A stretch of 64,000 nt of DNA, taken from Rhynchopus euleeides (Eukaryota; Euglenozoa; Diplonemea; Diplonemida; Diplonemidae). The notes under the pieces were generated by a model, which worked only from the letters and a program-made list of their open reading frames with translations, had not been told where the DNA came from and did no database searches. A program made the translations under genes and the position numbers. The stretch is taken from contig OY723315.1 of assembly GCA_963210315.1 (NCBI GenBank), forward strand, positions 434,001-498,000. Reading direction: 5' to 3'. Positions 43,865 through 54,305 of the stretch are shown piece by piece (position 1 is the first letter of the stretch; each line of letters begins with the position of its first letter).

Positions 43865-45799
43865 TCACTCTTCCTGGCTCTTGTATTTCAGCGCCACAGC
43901 CTTCGTCGCAGCCTTGAAGGCCGCCTTCCGGTCGCCGCCCTTCTTCAGCTCAGCAGCGTACAGCGCAGGCAAGTGATTCCTCGTGAACAATGCGTACTTC
44001 GATAGAGACTCCGTTGGTTCCTGCAGGGACTTCATCAGGTACTGGCGGATGGCGTTGCGCTTCGCCAGGTTCTTCGCAGCCTCCGCCTGCAGCGCCTGCT
44101 TCTCGCTCTCGGGCAGGCTCTGTGCAGGGACAGCATGTTGCAACACCTTGCAGGCACACGCCACACATACCGAGTACTTCTGGTTCAGTGCCTCCAGGTC
44201 TGACTTCCGCTCTGCGTTGTCCACCTTCTTCTTGCCCTGCGTCTCCTTCTTGACAAATAGCTTGTGCGCGGTGACAGGGCCAGACACTGCCCGTATCAGG
44301 ACCCTCACGGCATGATTCTGTGTGAGGGAAATGATGGACGGCACACCGGACGAGACGACCAGACTGTAGCAACGTAAGTATTCTGGGCTTGTCCAGAACA
44401 TTCCAGGTTTCGGGACGCTCTGATCCCGCGCACTGCGACTCTATGACAAAGAACCGCGGGTAGTGGCGCTGCGCGTACCATCCCGGAGGTTGCCCACGTT
44501 TACCCTTCCTGGGGTCAACATGTAGTGGCCTCCAGGTTGTGGCTGATCTTGACCCGGGTTTGGTGGAGTTTGGTGGTGAAAACTAGAGGTTTTGTAAGTT
44601 AAGCTCGGGTAAAATCGGGTGAATGCTGGTGGAATGCGAGTCATTCCGATCCTACCTCTCCCTGCGAGCATTTACAATCTGATCCAATGTCCCGCGCCAG
44701 GTTGGTGACTAACTATGTTCCTCCCTTCAGGATAGCCAACTGCCACGCCGTTCAACCGAATGTTTGATCGGCCACATGCGCTCACACGAAGGGCGTGGCG
44801 GTTGAGGTTTCGTGACTGGAGCACAGCAGTGTGAAAGCATACATCATCTCTCGCCTTCTTCGCCGCCTTCTGTACACGCAGCTTTAGGGCAGCAGCCTCC
44901 GCCGCCTCGGCAGCGATGGCATTCCGCACTAACAGCCTCCAAGTAGCAGTCTTCGCTCTTTTGGCAGCCTTCCTCTGCTTCCTGGCAGACACATTCGCCG
45001 TCACCACTGCCGTCTTGGCCACAGCCACCGCGGCCTCCTGCTTGTGGGTGTCAGCCTTCTTGTTCGTCGCCGTGGCCACAGCCACCGCGGCCTTCTTCTT
45101 GTGGGTGTCAGCCTTTTTCTGCTTCCTGGCAGTCGCATTCGCCGTCACCACTGCCTTCTTGGCCACAGCCACCGTGGCCTTCTGCTTGTGGGTGTCAGCC
45201 TTCTTCTGCCTGTGGGCAGTCACGTTCGTCGTCGTGGCCACAGCCACCGCGTGAGTGTGGGTGTCAGCCTTCTTGTTCGTCGCCGTGGCCACAGCCATCG
45301 CGGCCTTCTGCTTGTGGGTGTCAGCCTTCTTCCTGGCAGTCACATTCGCCGTCACCACTGCCTTCTTGGCCACAGCCACCGTGGCCTTCTGCTTGTGCAG
45401 CTTCTGATCAGCAGTGTTCGCGTTCTTCAGGACTAGCCTCCGTGCAGCGGTGATGCTGTTGCCGGAGCCGCACTGCCCACCCTCGAAGGGGGTTTTTTTT
45501 AGGGACGTGGTGCGGTGCTCAGTCGCACAGGTGGAACGCTGACAGTCGCCGCTGAACTTCTTCTTCTGCCTCAGGGCAGCCCTCCTCGCCTTCTTGGCCA
45601 CAGCCGCCCTCAGCAGTGCCATTTTGGCAATGGCCCTGGCCTTGGCGGCAACCTTCACGATCTTCTTCGCCACAGTCTTCTTGTCCGCTGCCTTCGTCAC
45701 CTTGCTGCGCACCTGCATAGCAGGACCCACACCAGCACCGGCACACAGCACCACGCCGGCCTCGCACACCTGGCGCGCAGCAACACGGAGAGCAAGCAT
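43865..45799 (-). CDS. Mitochondrial Lys/Ala-rich HMG-box protein, copy C
   Basis: Three exons: 45799-44843, 44317-44171 and 44119-43865, phase 0, 452 residues. Exon 1: presequence MLALRVAARQVCEAGVVLCAG, then a long basic region. Its second half repeats a unit of the kind KKADTHKQKAAVAVA about eight times, alternating with VVTANVTARK. It ends KKARDD before a GTATGC donor. Exon 2 begins after CCCTCACACAG and gives NHAVRVLIRAVSGPVTAHKLF, the start of HMG box 1. The 51-bp intron (44170-44120) splits the box before SLPESEKQALQ. Box 2 (SKYALFTRNHLPALYAAELKKG) ends KYKSQEE. An insert of about 8 residues (MKSLQEPTE) lies between boxes. Probable mitochondrial DNA-packaging protein of histone H1 plus HMG type. 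Confidence 0.82.
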
Positions 45800-48164
45800 C
45801 TTTGCGAGGTGGTGTCTTCTGGTGTGCGGGACAACCTGTGTCATGTGATGTGATGTTTGTCTGGGGAAGTCTTCGGTCAGACATAAGACCAGGGGTGGAG
45901 CTTGGGGGGTTTTTCGGGTCAGCTGACCTGATTTTCTGCAGGCCCTCACAAAAAATCAGGTCAGGGGTAAAAAGAAAAAAATATAGATTTTCGGGAAACC
46001 GGCAGTGTTTTCCCGATCATCAAGAAAAAAACGGGGCTCATGATGAGGTGCATTTTTTGGGGGGGTGTGAAAAAAAAATTTCACGCGCTGATTTTGTAAG
46101 TATGTGCAGTGGTTTCCTGAAAATCCATCGGGGGTCTGGGGGGTCTGGGGGGCGGAGCCCCCCAGCCGCCGGAGGCCACGGTAGTGAGCATCTGTTGCGG
46201 TTGGCAGGTCATCCATGGCATGTAAATGTTGACCACAGGGTCCTATGAGCAGGCACTGCTGGTCGGAGGAAGTACACCGCCTGCTTGATGCCTCTGTGCG
46301 AGGCCTGGCGCTCCAGTTCGCCCTTCTCTTTTAAGAAGGTGTCGCAGTCAGTTCTTCGCATTTGCCCCCCTTCCACCACCAAAAACTGAGAGAGCTTTTT
46401 CTGCATCTAATAGCAGCACCCTGTGGGGGTGGCGCCTGCTAGGGAGGGTTGTTCTGTGCGTGATGAAAAAACTGTCCTTCATCAGAAAAAGTGCCCCTGA
46501 AGACCCTCGGAGCTCCCAGATTTTTTTCCTAAGGAAAATCCCTGTTATGATGAGTTCATCAAGCCAATTTTCGGAAAAAATGAAAAAATGATGAATTCAT
46601 CACGGTTTTCATCATCGGGAAAACACTGGAAACCGGAAAAGTTGGCTCCTCGCCTTGGGGTCTCAAGGTGACCAGGAGGTTTCGTGAGCAAAGTGACCCC
46701 AGCGACATGAGCACAGGCCTCAAACAGTCACAATAGAGGACAAATGAAGCTGCCCAACCCGTACCGTGCAACAGACGTTTGCTACCGTGGCCTCCGGCGG
46801 CTGGGGGGCTCCGCCCCCCAGACCCCCCTGTGGCATGTGCCTGTCTTGCAAGCCCTTTACATCAGGGAATGGAGTACAGACCGCCCTCAGTATCCTCAGA
46901 ATCCGTACGCCCGCAAGTCACAGATGTTCACTACCGTGGCCTCCGGCGGCTGGGGGCTCCGCCCCCCAGACCCCCCCTATGGCATGTGTTTGTCTTGTAA
47001 CCAAGTCCTTGCGCGTCCGGGGCTGCATCTTAGTTCCGGTACCCTCGCGGGAGGCTGGGCCCGAGCACTGCTCTCCGAGACGAACCGGGGGGGAACCCAT
47101 TCAGTGAGAAAAATTGACTGACCCGATCTGACCCGATCCAGCCCGCAACCCCAAATTTCAAGCTCCACCCCTGCATAAGACGCGAAACATAAAAAAACGC
47201 GTCGCACGGGAGATGGGGTCAGTGACCTGGTCATGAGCAGGGGTACTGCTGCAACTCCCCGGTCAATGACCAGGGGCCTGGTCAACCACCTGGTGGCAAA
47301 ACCCTGACTAGGCCACCGTGAACCAGCCCATGCCTCCACCCACATATGTGATGGCGTAGGCACTGTGCGAAGTATGGGACACCCACCCCCAAAAATCTGC
47401 ACTGCGTTTTGCTGGCATGGGGTAAAATATCGGTGGGGTAAAAAAAAATCAGGATTTTTCAGGGCGAAGGTGGGTTTTGACCCCCACCAATGTTTGTTGG
47501 ATCACTGTATTCAATCCGCTTGCCATCCTCTGGTTCTTATTGTGTGGTTCCCCCTGACAGAGGAACACAAAGGAATGATACTGCAGCTGTCCACTTCGTG
47601 GACAGCTGCAGTACCCTTCCTTTGTGTTCCACGGGTCAAAGATTTCACAGCCACCCTGCCTTGGCATGTAACCTCCATTTCTAATGGTTTTCGCCACTTT
47701 GTGTGCCCGATCTGAGATCATATGTTATCTGTCCGGCAGCTGGGGGCTCCGAGCCCCAAACCTCCCTGGAGCGTGTGCCTGTCTCTTGAGCATATGCAAC
47801 TGGCCATCTCCGCGTGGTCTCGAGCGCGCGAAGCGCGCCCACAAAAGTGCGAGATATCTCCCTGAGTCCAAAAATCCGGAATCCTGGATTAAACCCTGCC
47901 TTCGTCCATCCAGAAACACGTCTCATGCGGGGAGGCGTTCCAAAGTGAGCAAGACGAGGAGAGGGTTCGCAGCATCATGGCCACGACCACCGCCGCCGAG
48001 GCGTGGGCTTGTATTTATCAGTTCGGCGTAGCCAACTGGGGAAACTTTCTGAAGCGATGTGATTGACAGGACCGCGAAAAGTGCCACCTTGATAGCCTGT
48101 TGGATTGAACCCTCGGATCACATCCTCAATCAGCTGACGACAATGTAAAGTAGCATGATGTGAT
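45800..48164. other. Repeat-rich intergenic stretch
   Basis: Holds copies of the hairpin repeat GGGGTCTGGGGGGCGGAGCC at 46125-46200 (plus), 46775-46855 and 46920-47015 (minus) and a diverged one at 47735-47800. A near-perfect hairpin lies at 47562-47630. A foldback-arm relic (48073-48142) abuts the 5'-flank motif of a lost family member. No gene seen. Confidence 0.55.
47562..47630. repeat. Near-perfect 69-bp hairpin
   Basis: GGAACACAAAGGAA...GCAGCTGTCCAC pairs with GTGGACAGCTGCAGTA...TTCCTTTGTGTTCC around a TTC loop, with only a few mismatches near the middle. It matches none of the other repeat families seen here. It could be a MITE core or a structured RNA, but nothing in the flanks decides. 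Confidence 0.7.
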
Positions 48165-48540
48165 GTGATGTGGTGTGCGACAGAAACACAGACAGAAGCA
48201 AATGCGATGCAACAACACAGCGACGTACACCCCACCATCCTGCTTGAGACGCGGTCGATCCGCTCGTTTGACTGTGCAGCCCGCATTCTGCTGGGTACAC
48301 GATACGTGGCAGGAACAGGAAATAACAGCAAGTTCTACAGGGAAGGGAGAGAGTGCCACACACACCCTGCAACACAGTGCATGCACCGTGACGTGCAGTG
48401 TGCAGTGCGGCTGCGACGTGTGCGAGCAGCACATGTGGCATGACAACATCACAGTGGCATGCACACGCCGCAAAGAACAAGAACAACAGGATATCGAATT
48501 GAATGGTTCACAGCAGTGACTCATTGCCTGCTACCGCGAA
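48165..48540 (-). repeat. Conserved intergenic block, copy 4
   Basis: Follows the end of copy B and ends in the 5'-flank motif GATGTGATGTGATGTGGTGTG that normally lies just upstream of a family start codon. Here it stops at about 48143 against a foldback-arm relic, so the next gene has been deleted. Confidence 0.8.
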
Positions 48541-48587
48541 CCATTTGATCCACAAACACACACAAACAGCTACCAGCTCACTCTTTC

Positions 48588-50253
48588 TGGCTCTTGTACT
48601 TCAGCGCCACAGCATTCAACGCAGCCTTGAACGCCTTGCGCCCTTTTCGACCGCCCTCCTTCTTCAGCTCAGCAGCGTACAGCGCAGGTAAGTGCCGCTG
48701 CACGTACAGGGCGTACTTCGATGGAGGCTTCGGGGACTGGCGGTGATGTTGGTGAACAGGATTGAGGATTCTTGAAGGACTCGCGCATGGCCCTGCGCTT
48801 CACCAGATTCTTCGCAGCCTCCGCCTTCAGCGCCTGCTTCTCGCTCTCGGGCAGGCTCTGTGCAGGGACAGCATGTTGCAACACCTTGCAGGCACACGCC
48901 ACACATACCGAGTACTTCTGGTTCAGTGCCTTCCGGCCCACCTTCCTCTTGCCCTTTTCGTGGCGAACACCTAAGGGGCCCGGCTGATGGCTACGTTTTC
49001 CAGAAAATGCATACGGCAGTCTATGTAGCACAAGAGACGGCCATGTCAAACACACAGACACCAACCATCAGGATCTCATTCGACGGTTCCTGTTGTCAAC
49101 TATGCCTGCTTTCGGACCTCTCGACGTGATGTTCGCACGCAGCGAGCCAAGGTGCAGCGTCCGTACTCGCCGTGCTGTCCTTGGCTGGAGCGGTTGCTGC
49201 CCTGATCGCCATCGGGGATGCGGCTGCACAGCAGGGAGGACCTTCGGTCGACTGCGGACTGGACTGCGCAGCGGCCCGAATCCTCTAACTGTTGGTGCTG
49301 GCCTCACGGGCAATGCTTTCCCGCAGGTGTTCCTCCCCGCCGGAGGGGCGTGTTTCGGGGAGCGGTGGCGTTGCTGCACGTCAGGCACTTTGGGCTGAAC
49401 GGGCTTCCCCGTAACGAGGAGGGCCACTACGAGCCCCAGCAGCCGTGAGGAATTACTTTCTCGCGCTGCCAGCCACCCCGTTTCACCTCTGCCACTGCCT
49501 GCGTCGCAGGCGGGACCCGCTGCACCACGGCAGACTACACGTGTGCGGGGACCTGCGGTAGATCGCGGAACACAGGCATTGCTCGTCCTGCTGGCGCCGA
49601 GTCTGCGGAGGAGTACGCAGCATCCTCACGGACCTCCCCGGTGTGTAGCGGCGGCCACTGCGAGGGGCTCCCCAGGCAACGTGTGGGCAGCCTTCTGGGG
49701 CGGCAGCGCCGGCTCCCCATGACGCGCGCGACCTTCCCTCCCAGAACGGCTCGGCGCCGGGTGGTGCTCAGCAGAGTGGTGGCTCAAACAACACAGCTCC
49801 AGCCCCCTCTGCCACGCAGACCGCCCCGGTGCCACCTGTGCCGATGCCGCGGCCCCCTGCCCCTGCCCCGCCAGCCGGCCCAGGCGCTGCCCCCGCGACA
49901 CCAAGCCAGCCTGTCCTCCGCCGCGGCTCGGCGAGTGCAGCCACGGCGGCAGGCGCAGAAGGGGCGCGCCCAGGCTCGCGAGCGCCTGCATGCCGCGATG
50001 TCTGTGTACGACCAGCCCCAGCAGGCATCGGCCGCAAGCGGACAGCAGGCGCAGGCGGCTGCAAACGGTGGATTATAGCCGCCCTGGCAGCCGAGGCCTG
50101 CACAAGCACCTCCAGAGCAGCCGCCTTCGACTTCTTCGTACCCGCCGCCTTCGTCACCTTGCTGCGCACCTGCACAGCACCCACACCAGCACCGGCACGC
50201 AGCACCACACCGGCACCGCACACCTGGCGCGCAGCAACACGGAGAGCAAGCAT
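48588..50253 (-). pseudogene. Lys/Ala-rich HMG-box protein, copy B (broken)
   Basis: The start at 50253 gives the family presequence and RSKVTKAAGTKKSKAAALEVL, but the Lys/Ala region ends at about 50090 where unrelated sequence begins. The 3' part (about 48960-48588) keeps the end of HMG box 1 (KALNQKYS), the 51-bp intron (48908-48858) and SLPESEKQALKAEAAKN, then shifts frame near 48770. Box 2 (YALYVQRHLPALYAAELKK) continues in another frame to KYKSQKE. The first half of box 1 is replaced. Insertion plus frameshift make it non-functional unless unusual splicing rescues the 5' part. Confidence 0.8.
49100..50088 (+). pseudogene. Inserted plus-strand fragment of a secreted Cys-rich protein
   Basis: Within copy B, opposite in strand to all host genes. 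One frame near 49160-49290 reads AASVLAVLSLAGAVAALIAI then GDAAAQQGGPSVDCGLDCAA, a signal peptide or membrane anchor followed by cysteines, and then a stop. Further on (49470-49690) a frame has CVAGGTRCTTADYTCAGTCG and VCSGGHCEG. From 49730 comes a Pro/Ala-rich tail (NTAPAPSATQTAPVPPVPMP). The frame then shifts and ends AAMSVYDQPQQASAASG near 50075, right at the junction with the Lys/Ala gene. It looks like a decayed gene for an extracellular protein. I recognise no family. Confidence 0.5.
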
Positions 50254-50324
50254 CTTTGTGAGGTGGTGTCTTCTGGTGTGCGGGACAATCTGCGCCATGT
50301 GATATGTGATGTGATATGATGATG

Positions 50325-50690
50325 TGCGACAGAAACACAGACAGAGGCAAATGCGATGCAACAACACAGCGACGTACACCCCACCATCCTGCTTGAGATG
50401 CGGTCGATCCGCTCGTTTGACTGTGCAGCCCTCATTCTGCTGGGTGCACGATACGTGGCAGGAACAGGAAATAACAGCAAGTTCTACAGGGAAGGGAGTG
50501 AGTGCCACACACACCCTGCAACACAGTGCATGCACCGTGACGTGCAATGTGCAGTGCGGCTGCGACGTGTGCGAGCAGCACACGCCGCAAGAAACAGGAA
50601 CAGCAAAACATCGAATCGAATCGAATAGCTCACAGCAGTGACTCCTTGCCTGCTACCGCGAACCATTTGATCCACACAAACAGCTGCCAG
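50325..50690 (-). repeat. Conserved intergenic block, copy 5
   Basis: Joins the stop of copy A (50698) to the start of copy B (50253). It shares all landmarks of the block at 53890-54300 but lacks a short segment (CGTGTGGCATGCCAATCAG and neighbours) near 50580. Confidence 0.85.
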
Positions 50691-50697
50691 CTCACTC

Positions 50698-53600
50698 TTA
50701 CTGGCTCTTGTACTTCAGCGCCACAGCCTGCGTCGCAGCCTTGAAGGCCGCCTTTGAGTTGACACCCTTCTTCACCTCAGCAGCGTACAGCGCAGGGAAG
50801 TGCTGCTTCGTGAACAGGGCGTACTTCGTTGCAGGCTTCTTGAAAGACTGGCGGATGGCGTTGCGCTTCACCAGATTCTTCGCAGCCTCCGCCTTCAGCG
50901 CCTGCTTCTCGCTCTCGGGCAGGCTCTGTGCAGGGACAGCATGTTGCAACACCTTGCAGGCACACGCCACACATACCAAGTACTTCTGGTTCAGTGCCTT
51001 CAGGCTCACGGTTGCCTTGATGCCCTGCGTCTGCTTCTGGATGAACAGGGTGTGCGCGCTGACAGGGCCAGACGATGCGATCTTGTCCTTCTTCGCACGC
51101 TTCTGTGTGAGAGAAACAGATAGACGGGGGCGATCGCCTGCAGGCCTGGGCGGGAAACAAGCCGTTTTCCGGTGTTTTGGATCAACCAGGGTGTTTCTAA
51201 GAATTTTACCCCCCCCCCCATGGCTTACTTATCTTATGATACGTGATACGTATCACGTATCACAATTCGCGTCTCGCGTATCACTGAATGGGGTCAGTGT
51301 TTTCGGTCCCCATACCCAGGAGCCAGCAGATTGCCTTTCAGGGGGTCTGGGGGGCGGAGCCCCCCAGCCGCCGGAGGCCACGGTAGTGAACATATGTTCT
51401 CAGGCTGACTTCAGTCAAGCACCTGACCAAATTCGGTGGGTCTGCTCCCTGGGCCCCAGTGGGCCCAGGGGGGCGGGGGCAGATCAGAAATAATATTCTT
51501 GGTAGGGCAGACTGCAGTGATCTCGCTGGGGGTCGGGCAAACCAAAAAAGAGGCAGGGCACAGGGTGGGCCGAGCTCGCTCCGCAGGGCCCAACCCCGCC
51601 CCGATTTCCCGTGGTATGAGGCAAACAGGGTCGAACACACAGCCACAGAACATTTTCCCCCAATACGAGAGGCATCGGATGTTGCTGCCTTAGGTCTGCT
51701 GGACCAAAAATCAGTAGTCCAGGGGATCTTGGATTGCCTTTGAGCACTTGCAAAACTGCCATCCCGAGTAACTTTGCCAGCGCGTAGTGTTCAGGAACGG
51801 CAGCAAAGCTCATGGCTTGCATCGCTTTGTGGATGGTGTCCACGCAAGGACTTGGTCGCAAGACAGCCTGCAGGGGGGTCTGGGGGGCGGAGCCCCCCAG
51901 CCGCTGGAGGCCACCGTAGTGAACATCCTGAAAGTCTTCGAAGGCTAGTCCCCACACCGGTTGGTGTTGTTTCACAGTCCAGGCGGGAATGGTCCTTCGC
52001 TTGGGACATGATGAGGTGCGCTGGATGAACACCATCAAGCCCTACACCTGCTCATGATGCCGTTGGGTCTTCATACGATACGCCATGAAAATTCGGCCAC
52101 AAGGCCGAACCCAAAAGCCCCAAAATCTGACCCCTCCACAAAATTCGACGGAGGCATATTGAGGTAGGGCTGAGGTAGGGCCAAAATCGTACTCCTTTCG
52201 CTTTATTATAGACACCCTGTCCAGCAACTGTGGGAGAACAGTTCCGGACTACTTTTTGTTGAGCGCACACTTGCTGTCTCAAGGCTGTGTAGAGGCCCTG
52301 TGAAGTGGCATGAGGTGCTAATCCAAAGCTTCAGTCGTACGATTTCCTTCGTTACTTCGCGACTTCGCTACGCTTCGTCGCTCGTAACTAGTAATGCCAC
52401 CCCTGGCGGCCCACCCACCCAAAAAATAATAGAAAAAGGGAGGTGGGGCCGCGGCCCCCCCTGCCAGCCCTGGCACGAGATCACTGTTGCTGAATAAGCT
52501 GACATTAATTCGCTGGCTTTAAGCTAAGCTTAAAAAGATCGAAATCTTAGCACGCTCTTTTCTAAACCGTGGAAAAAGATGATTCTGCCAGGGTCCCGGA
52601 ATACGGGTATCCGGCGGGTTCCCGTCCGGGAGGTGAAGACCGCGTCACACGGTGGACTCCCACACGTCAGGGTGCACCTTTTCGGGATATCGGAATATCG
52701 GGGGTCTGGCGAGGTCCGACCCCCGCGAGTGGGGGTCGTCTGGGCACCAAAAATAGCAGGGCAGACTCCCGCCCCAGACCCCCGCTCCAGGGGGTGGGAG
52801 TCCACCGTGCATGCATACCCCCTACCCCCCCCGGCCCCCCCCCCCCCGAGTATCAGTTCAAGGCCACTCCTACCCCCCCCTCAGAGTACACGCCCGACTC
52901 CTGATACTCAAACAGGACTTCGCCACCGACACTCCAAGCAAATAGGACATGCTGTGTCGTGAGAATCATACCGCCTGCACCTTCGCCTTCATCACAGCCT
53001 TCACGGCCTTCGCCTTCGCCTTTGCCGCCTTCTTCTTCGCCGCCGCCTTGGCCTTCTGCTTCCTCAGCTTCAGGGCAGCAGCCTTCGCCTTCTTGACAGC
53101 AGCAGCCTTCTGCTTCTTCAGCTTCAGGGCAGCAGCCTTCGCCTTCTTGACAGCAGCAGCCTTCTGCTTCTTCAGCTTCAGGGCAGCAGCCTTCGCCTTC
53201 TTGACAGCAGCAGCCTTGGCCTTGCGCTGCTTGATGGCAGCAGTCCCGGCAGCCAGCTTCGCCTTGGCAGCGGCCTTCTTCTGCCTCAGCTTCTGTGCGG
53301 CCTTCTTCTGCTTCAGGGCCAACGTCTTCGCCTTGACCACCACCCTCTTCGCCTTGGCAGCAGCGTTGGCCTTCTGCTTCTTCAGCTTCAGGTCAGCAGC
53401 CTTCGCCTTCTTGGCAGCAACAGCCTTGGCCTTGCGCTGCTTGATGGCAGCAGTCCTGGCAACCAGCCTCGCCTTGGCAGCAGCCTTCTTCTGCTTCAGG
53501 GCAGCCGCCTTCTTGGCCAAAGCTGCCTTGCGCAGTGCCTTCTTCACAGCCTGTGCCTTCTTGGCAGCAACGGCCTTGGCCTTGGCGACCACCTTCTTCA

Positions 53601-53829
53601 CGGTCTTCTTCGCCACAGCCTTCTTCGCGACCGTCTTCTTCGCCGCCACCTTCTTGACCGACTTCTTCGCGACCGGCTTCTTGGCCACCGGCTTCTTCAC
53701 AGCCGACTTCTTCTTACCCGCTGCCTTCGTCACCTTGCTGCGCACCTGCACAGCACCCACACCAGCACCGGCACGCAGCACCGCACCGGCACCGCACACC
53801 TGGCGCGCAGCAACACGGAGAGCAAGCAT
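50698..53829 (-). CDS. Mitochondrial Lys/Ala-rich HMG-box protein, copy A
   Basis: Three exons: 53829-52972, 51102-50977 and 50925-50698, phase 0, 403 residues. Exon 1 opens MLALRVAARQVCGAG, then VRSKVTKAAGKKKSAVKKPVAKK and over 200 residues of almost pure Lys/Ala histone-H1-like sequence. This includes a 54-bp coding minisatellite (18-residue unit KAAALKLKKQKAAAVKKA, three copies at about 53060-53220). It ends KAKVQA before a GTATGA donor. The 1.87-kb first intron holds two hairpin repeats and an AAATCGTAC MITE. Exon 2 follows TCTCTCACACAG and begins KRAKKDKIASSGPVSAHTLF (HMG box 1). After the 51-bp intron 50976-50926 comes SLPESEKQALKAEAAKN, then box 2 KKPATKYALFTKQHFPALY to KYKSQ. Cleanest member of the family. 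Inferred nucleoid or kinetoplast-type DNA-packing protein. Confidence 0.85.
51338..51930 (+). repeat. Two hairpin dispersed repeats inside copy A intron 1
   Basis: Copies at 51338-51400 and 51843-51930 of the GGGGTCTGGGGGGCGGAGCC family. The second has the longer left flank (CAAGGACTTGGTCGCAAGAC). They lie antisense to the gene within its first intron. Just before, 51230-51285 is a palindrome-rich patch (ATACGTGATACGTATCACG). Confidence 0.85.
52183..52396 (+). repeat. MITE-like element in copy A intron 1, AAATCGTAC family
   Basis: Best-preserved copy of the family: AAAATCGTACTCCTTTCGC at the left, GTCGTACGATTTCC near 52336-52349 as the inverted partner, then TTCGCTACGCTTCGTCGCTC. Inserted in the intron between 52972 and 51102. 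Confidence 0.8.
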
Positions 53830-53889
53830 CTTTGCGAGGTGGTGTCTTGTGGTGTGTGGGACAATCTGCGTCATGTGATATGATGATGT

Positions 53890-54300
53890 GGTGTGCGACA
53901 GAAACACAGACAGAGGCAAATGCGATGCAACAACACAGCGACGTACACCCCACCATCCTGCTTGAGACGCGGTCGATCCGCTCGTTTGACTGTGCAGCCC
54001 GCATTCTGCTGGGTACACGATACGTGGCAGGAACAGGAAATAACAGCAAGTTCTACAGGGAAGGGAGAGAGTGCCACACACACCCTGCAACACAGTGCAT
54101 GCACCGTTACGTGTAGTGTGCAGTGCGGCTGCGACGTGTGCGAGCAGCACGTGTGGCATGCCAATCAGACACAGCACAGTGGCATGCACACGCCGCAAAT
54201 AACAGGAACAACAAAACATCGAATCGAATCGAATGGTTCACAGCAGTGACTCATTGCCTGCTACCGCGAACCATTTGATCCACACAAACAGCTGCCAGCT
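53890..54300 (-). repeat. Conserved intergenic block, copy 6
   Basis: Links the stop of the 3' gene part at 54306 to the copy A start at 53829. Nearest the coding start (minus strand) is a pyrimidine-rich stretch with CATGACGCAG about 35 bases before the ATG, a candidate acceptor for trans- or cis-splicing, kept in most copies (CGTCATG on the plus strand). Confidence 0.8.
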
Positions 54301-54305
54301 CACTC

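Noticed and set aside
52949-53878. Long plus-strand frame rich in Phe/Ala (AFAFLTAAAFCFFSFRAAAF)
   Set aside because: It is the antisense of the Lys/Ala-rich exon of copy A; alternating Phe and Ala is the usual reverse translation of AAG/GCC codons.
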